From an uncultured Verrucomicrobiota bacterium (GTDB taxonomy: Bacteria > Verrucomicrobiota > Kiritimatiellia > CAIVKH01): 9,057 nt of DNA. The stretch's first letter is position 1. Every line of letters starts with the position of its first letter. A program made the translations under genes and the position numbers. The notes below the pieces were generated by a model. The model saw only the letters and a program-made list of their open reading frames with translations, was not told the DNA's origin and did no database searches. The stretch is from contig CALBHI010000275.1 in assembly GCA_937894535.1 (NCBI GenBank), positions 1-9,057 on the forward strand. Direction: 5' to 3'. This document shows, one piece after another, positions 5,602-9,057 of the stretch.

Positions 5602-7187
5602 GGAATACGCACGGGAATCGCCACGAGCTTTTTCCCGCCGGATGCGAAAGCGAGCAGGTTCGTTGGCATGTCCAGCCAGGTATCGATGGCCGGCACGTCG
5701 CGCTCCAGCGCAATGATCAGGTGATTCGTCTGGCTGCCGCTACCGAGGAAGGCCTGGGCTTCCTCATCGGAAAACGCCATGTAGCCCTTGCGCTCCGTGT
5801 ACAACGAAAAGATTTCCCCGTGCATCCGGTACATCAGGATACGATCGTGCGGTCCGAGCAGGTTCTGCGCCTTGGTGATGACTTCATCGGGGGTCTTCAG
5901 ATCGTCGAAGGCCGGATAGACCAGCGCACCGGTCGCAGCAAACGCGAGCAGCAGGCTCACCGCGGCCGAGACAATCCATCGGGGCGTCTGCGGTTCGGAG
6001 ATCCAGGTCCGTGCCGTGATCCATGTTCCAGCCAGCAACAGCAAACCGCTCGGTAGTAGCCAACGCGCATCGAAAGGCAGTCCGGGCAGTAGCGGCGCGA
6101 TCACCATGCCGGCACCGAGCAGGGCCATCAGCCCCAGCAGGGCCGTCTTGGTCCGCCGCACCCACACGGCATCGGCACGGAGCACCTGGTCGGCGGCGGC
6201 GGCCACCAGCATCGCGGCCGCCGGATAGGCGAGCAGGATGTAGAGGTTGCGCTTGCTCGCGCTGAGGGTGAAGAATCCAATGACAAACACGATCCACGCC
6301 ATCAACCGGAAACGTGCGCAATCGGCTTCAGGCACGCGCCGCAGCACATGCCAAGCCAGCGGCAACACCAGTGTCCAGGGCAGGAAATCGATCGGGAAAT
6401 ACATCAGAAAATAATAAAACGGTTTCACATGGCCGCCGAACTCGCCGGTGACCCGGCCGACGTTCTGGTGAAACAACAACTCCGGGAAAAACCCTTCGGG
6501 TGCGCCTTGTACCCAGGCCAGCAGCAACCAGACCGCAGGAAATGCCAGGGTGATCAACGGACCCCACAGGAGGTGGGCGCGGCGATGGCCAACCCATTCG
6601 CCAGAGGCCCAGGTGGCGGTGATAAAGATGCCCCAGGGAACGAGGAAGCCGACCGGGCCTTTGGCGAGGACGGCCAACCCCATGAAGGCATACGCGGCGG
6701 CGAGCCGGCGGGTGCAGGAAGCCTCGCACGAGGTGAAGAAGCAATACAACGCGGACATGGAGAGGCCGCACAGCAGCATGTCGATCTGGCCGAACCCGCC
6801 CTTGTTCCAGAACAGGAAGGACGAGGGCAGGATCAGGGCGGTCAGCCATCCGGCGCGCGGAGAGAACCAGCGGGTGGCGAGACGGGTGGCCGACCAGAGA
6901 GCCAGCATCGCCCCGAGAAAACTGGGCAGGCGGGGCGCGACATTGCCGATTTGTCCACCGGTCAGCAGCGAAAACAGGTTGGTCAGCCAGAACATCAGCG
7001 GCGGCTTGTGGGTGTAGAATTCGCCCTGCCGGAACGGCACCAACCAGTGTCCCTCCCGCATTTCCTTGGCTACCAGGGCAAAACGGGCCTCGTCGGGCGC
7101 CCAGAGATCGCGGCGGACATATTCGCCGCCCCACAGCAGGATCCCGAGGAACAACAACAACCAGACGGGAATGGGTTTTTGAATCAT
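5598..7187 (-). CDS. ArnT/PMT-like polytopic glycosyltransferase (GT-C fold)
   Basis: The 529-residue inner-membrane protein has an N-terminal helix (7-22) followed by the first outer loop LWAPDEARFALVAKEMREGHWLVP (28-51), with the Asp32-Glu33 pair typical of GT-C protein-mannosyltransferase/ArnT enzymes. Then come GEFYTHKPPLMFWL (55-68) and NKGGFGQIDMLL (128-139). About a dozen hydrophobic helices run to about residue 425, and a soluble C-terminal domain of about 100 residues closes the protein. ArnT-class enzymes move a sugar from undecaprenyl phosphate onto lipid A or another envelope acceptor. The donor and acceptor here are unknown, and no arnABC or other Ara4N genes are in the window, so I do not assign arnT. 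ATG 7187 puts the N-terminal helix where expected. I see no strong ribosome site before it. Confidence 0.88.
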   Translation of the reverse strand: MIQKPIPVWLLLFLGILLWGGEYVRRDLWAPDEARFALVAKEMREGHWLVPFRQGEFYTHKPPLMFWLTNLFSLLTGGQIGNVAPRLPSFLGAMLALWSATRLATRWFSPRAGWLTALILPSSFLFWNKGGFGQIDMLLCGLSMSALYCFFTSCEASCTRRLAAAYAFMGLAVLAKGPVGFLVPWGIFITATWASGEWVGHRRAHLLWGPLITLAFPAVWLLLAWVQGAPEGFFPELLFHQNVGRVTGEFGGHVKPFYYFLMYFPIDFLPWTLVLPLAWHVLRRVPEADCARFRLMAWIVFVIGFFTLSASKRNLYILLAYPAAAMLVAAAADQVLRADAVWVRRTKTALLGLMALLGAGMVIAPLLPGLPFDARWLLPSGLLLLAGTWITARTWISEPQTPRWIVSAAVSLLLAFAATGALVYPAFDDLKTPDEVITKAQNLLGPHDRILMYRMHGEIFSLYTERKGYMAFSDEEAQAFLGSGSQTNHLIIALERDVPAIDTWLDMPTNLLAFASGGKKLVAIPVRIP

Positions 7188-7236
7188 GGCACCGAGTATG
7201 GGCGACGGGTGTCAGGGAACGACGTTAATTAGCTTA

Positions 7237-7252
7237 CATTCTCGTAAGAATG
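7237..7252. promoter_or_regulatory. Palindrome in the divergent region between glycosyltransferase and TVP38 genes
   Basis: CATTCT-CGTA-AGAATG is a perfect 6-bp inverted repeat with a 4-bp centre, in the only AT-richer stretch of the 105-bp gap between two divergent starts. An alternative pairing (CTTAC/GTAAG, 7233-7237 and 7244-7248) overlaps it. It may be an operator shared by both genes. Short palindromes of this size can be chance. Confidence 0.3.
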
Positions 7253-7258
7253 GAACCA

Positions 7259-7286
7259 TTGCATTTCCGGTGGCTTCGCCTAGATT
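7259..7286 (+). promoter_or_regulatory. Weak promoter candidate for the TVP38-family gene
   Basis: TTGCAT (7259-7264) and TAGATT (7281-7286), 16 bp apart, are loose -35 and -10 matches (3/6 and 4/6). The -10 box ends six bases before ATG 7293 and there is no Shine-Dalgarno sequence. If real, the transcript would start at or beside the start codon, making it leaderless. Confidence 0.3.
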
Positions 7287-7292
7287 GCCCCC

Positions 7293-8069
7293 ATGGTTAT
7301 GGACCCAACAGACCCGCGGAATCCCGGCCCGGTTGATGTCGGCGCGCGGGAGTCCGTGGTTTCCCTGCGCGAGTGGATCTGGCTGGCGGTCATTGCCGCG
7401 GCCTTGATCGCGACCTACCTCTCGCCGTTGCGCGAGCACCTCACGCATGCCACCGTGTTGCGCGAAGACCTGGCGCGGTTCGGCGGCTGGGCACCGGCGG
7501 TGTTTGTGGTGGTGATGACCGGGCTGACCGCCACGGGATTTCCGCGCATGGCCTTGTATCCGGTGGCGGGCATGGCCTTCGGGCTGGCACCGGGGCTGTT
7601 GTGGTCCATGATCGCGACGGTGGCCGGGGCGTTTACCACCTTCCTGTATGCACGGTGGGCGGGGCGAAGTTTGGTGATGAAGAAATGGCCGGCGTTGGCC
7701 CGTTTATCCACCCGGCTCGATGCCCGCGGCTTCCTCAGCGTGGCGCTGATCCGGCAACTTCCGAGTCCCGGCTTCCTGACCAACCTGCTCTTCGGGATTT
7801 CCGCGGTGCGGACCCGTTGTTTCCTGCTGGGGACGGCGCTCGGGGCGCTTCCCTCCGCCATTCCGGCCACGATGTTGGGAAGCAGCCTATCCGGGGCGAC
7901 CGACCAACAGCGTATCGTCACCGCTATCGGCGCCTTGGTCGCGATGGGGGTACTGGGGTTGGTTACGGCCACGTTGTTGCGGAAACGCGGGCTGCTGGCC
8001 ACCACCCCTAAACAAAACACCCCCGGCGAACCGGGGGTGTTGCAGCAACCGGATGAACCGATCGCTTAG
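7293..8069 (+). CDS. TVP38/TMEM64-family membrane protein (VTT domain)
   Basis: The 258-residue protein has a first helix at about 27-44, then the VTT (SNARE-associated/DedA-like) domain. GFPRMALYPVAGMAFGLAPG (82-101) and GAFTTFLYARWAGR (112-125) match the family's re-entrant loop and conserved Gly/Arg pattern. LIRQLPSPGFLTNLLFGISAV (152-172) and GTALGALPSAIPATMLG (180-196) match its second half, and a last helix lies at about 206-229. VTT-domain proteins are integral membrane proteins, several of which act as lipid scramblases or undecaprenyl-phosphate translocases; the TVP38 branch is less well understood. Met1 and Met3 are both possible starts and neither has a clear ribosome site. The 3' end contains the metK terminator hairpin, and the stop overlaps the metK stop by four bases. 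Confidence 0.85.
   Translation: MVMDPTDPRNPGPVDVGARESVVSLREWIWLAVIAAALIATYLSPLREHLTHATVLREDLARFGGWAPAVFVVVMTGLTATGFPRMALYPVAGMAFGLAPGLLWSMIATVAGAFTTFLYARWAGRSLVMKKWPALARLSTRLDARGFLSVALIRQLPSPGFLTNLLFGISAVRTRCFLLGTALGALPSAIPATMLGSSLSGATDQQRIVTAIGALVAMGVLGLVTATLLRKRGLLATTPKQNTPGEPGVLQQPDEPIA
8010..8041 (-). terminator. Intrinsic terminator of metK, inside the TVP38-family coding sequence
   Basis: On the minus strand AACACCCCCGG (8041-8031), loop TTCG, CCGGGGGTGTT (8026-8016) forms a perfect 11-bp GC-rich stem. It is followed by a T-rich tail (8015-8010; TTTTGTTT when the last stem bases are counted). It starts about 25 nt after the metK stop, as expected of a Rho-independent terminator. The same bases encode the hydrophilic tail of the plus-strand gene, about residues 242-250. 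On the plus strand the stem is followed by only two T, so it should terminate mainly leftward transcription. Confidence 0.85.
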
Positions 8070-9057
8070 ACGGCGGCTTTGAGCGCTTCGGCGCGGTCGG
8101 TGCGTTCCCAGGGGAACAGGCCCTTGACCGGCTTGCGACCAAAGTGACCATAGGCCGAGGTCGGCTCGTAGATCGGGCGCAGCAGGTCGAGCTGGCTGAC
8201 GATCTGGGCCGGCTTCAGGCCGAATACCGCGCGAACCGCCTTGGCCAGCTTCTCGTTGCTGACCGTGCCGGTGCCGAAGGGGTCAACCAGCACGGAGACC
8301 GGTTCGGGATAACCGATGGCATAGGCGAGCTGCACTTCGCAGCGCTTGGCCAGGCCGGCGGCGACGACGTTCTTGGCGACATAGCGGGCCATATAGGCGG
8401 CGCTGCGGTCGACCTTGCTGGGATCCTTGCCGGAGAAGGCGCCGCCGCCGTGACGGCCCATGCCGCCGTAGGTGTCGACGATGATCTTGCGGCCGGTCAG
8501 ACCGCAATCGCCCTGAGGACCGCCGGTCACGAAGCGGCCGGTCGGGTTGATCAGGTAACGGGTCTTCTTGTCGATGAGCTTGGTCGGGGCGTACTTCTTG
8601 ACGACTTCCTCGATAATGCCCTCGGTCAACTTCTTGTGGGAGACCTCGGGGGAGTGCTGCGAGGAGATGACCACGGTGTCGATACGGACCGGGCGGTTGT
8701 CCTCGTACACCACGCTGACCTGCGACTTGCCGTCGGGGCGCAGGAACGGGAGTTTGCCGGAACGGCGCGCATCGGTCAGGCCCTGGGCGAGCTTGTGGGA
8801 CAACAGGATCGGCAACGGCATCAGTTCGGCGGTCTCGTCGCAGGCGTATCCGAACATCATGCCCTGGTCGCCGGCACCCTGCTCGGCGGTGGCCTTGCCT
8901 TCGGCCTTCTTCGCATCGACGCCCTGGCTGATGTCGGGCGACTGGCGATCGAGGGCAACCATCACCGCGCAGGTGTTGGCATCAAAACCCATGTCGGAGC
9001 TGACGTACCCGATTTTCTCGACCTTCTTGCGGGCGATCTCGGCGTAGTTGACCGTGG
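8066..9057 (-). CDS. metK: S-adenosylmethionine synthetase (methionine adenosyltransferase), N-terminus outside window
   Basis: MetK makes S-adenosylmethionine from methionine and ATP in the cytoplasm. The visible 329 residues correspond to all but roughly the first 75 of the usual 380-400. They carry MGFDANTCAV (22-31), EQGAGDQGMMFGYA (58-71), INPTGRFVTGGPQGDCGLTGRKIIVDTYGG, the glycine-rich phosphate loop HGGGAFSGKDPSKVDRSAAYMARYVAKN, and the C-terminal AYGHFGR near the end. Reading continues in frame for 21 codons upstream of the first visible Met, so that Met is internal. A short Lys/Ala/Glu-rich insertion (DAKKAEGKATAEQ) sits before the GAGDQG motif. It is the one housekeeping gene here; its product is the methyl donor the fused methyltransferase would use, though nothing shows a regulatory link. 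Confidence 0.97.
   Translation of the reverse strand, partial: TVNYAEIARKKVEKIGYVSSDMGFDANTCAVMVALDRQSPDISQGVDAKKAEGKATAEQGAGDQGMMFGYACDETAELMPLPILLSHKLAQGLTDARRSGKLPFLRPDGKSQVSVVYEDNRPVRIDTVVISSQHSPEVSHKKLTEGIIEEVVKKYAPTKLIDKKTRYLINPTGRFVTGGPQGDCGLTGRKIIVDTYGGMGRHGGGAFSGKDPSKVDRSAAYMARYVAKNVVAAGLAKRCEVQLAYAIGYPEPVSVLVDPFGTGTVSNEKLAKAVRAVFGLKPAQIVSQLDLLRPIYEPTSAYGHFGRKPVKGLFPWERTDRAEALKAAV

Noticed and set aside
5598..7187. Assigning the glycosyltransferase as arnT (lipid A aminoarabinose transferase)
   Set aside because: The GT-C loop motif is shared by many PMT-like transferases, and none of the aminoarabinose synthesis genes are present in the window.
6328..7232. Long frames on both strands (268 and 294 codons) over the glycosyltransferase gene
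   Set aside because: Both lack membrane or catalytic signatures, while the other minus-strand frame shows the Asp-Glu loop and regular helices of a GT-C enzyme.

Overview
The window is GC-rich and gene-dense, and looks like chromosomal DNA from a Gram-negative bacterium. It encodes exported (signal-peptide) proteins, an OmpR-type two-component system, an ArnT-like membrane glycosyltransferase and a bacterial-type S-adenosylmethionine synthetase. Genes use Shine-Dalgarno sites, ATGA stop/start overlaps and tight packing. I see no insertion sequence, integrase, tRNA, rRNA or CRISPR array. A PVC/Verrucomicrobiota-like origin is possible, but it is only an impression from the protein sequences.

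Left part (1-3769, minus strand): a four-gene, apparently translation-coupled operon reads from right to left. It encodes a YceI-like exported lipid-binding protein (3194-3769), a type III polyketide synthase (2025-3197), a small unrecognised secreted protein (1484-2032), and one long frame running off the left edge (1-1487). That last frame joins an ICMT-like membrane methyltransferase directly to an FAD-dependent monooxygenase with no stop codon between. PKS, methyltransferase and flavin hydroxylase are the three steps of known bacterial phenolic-lipid / alkylquinone pathways such as the Streptomyces srsABC type. The window therefore probably makes a methylated, hydroxylated alkylresorcinol, alkylpyrone or alkylquinone membrane lipid, with YceI as a plausible periplasmic binder.

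Middle (3770-5601): a short divergent intergenic region precedes a plus-strand two-component pair, an OmpR/PhoB-type response regulator and a histidine kinase with a very short extracytoplasmic loop. An 11-bp perfect inverted repeat straddles the yceI start codon. It could be an operator or an mRNA hairpin that hides the start of the first gene of the coupled operon. The obvious hypothesis is that the two-component system controls the lipid operon.

Right part (5598-9057): an ArnT/PMT-like glycosyltransferase (minus strand) converges on the kinase gene, and the two stop codons overlap in a CTAG palindrome. It diverges from a TVP38/TMEM64 (VTT-domain) membrane protein gene (plus strand). That gene converges on metK (minus strand, N-terminus outside the window). 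The intrinsic terminator of metK lies inside the coding sequence of the TVP38 gene. Apart from metK, most of the window concerns the cell envelope or membrane lipids.
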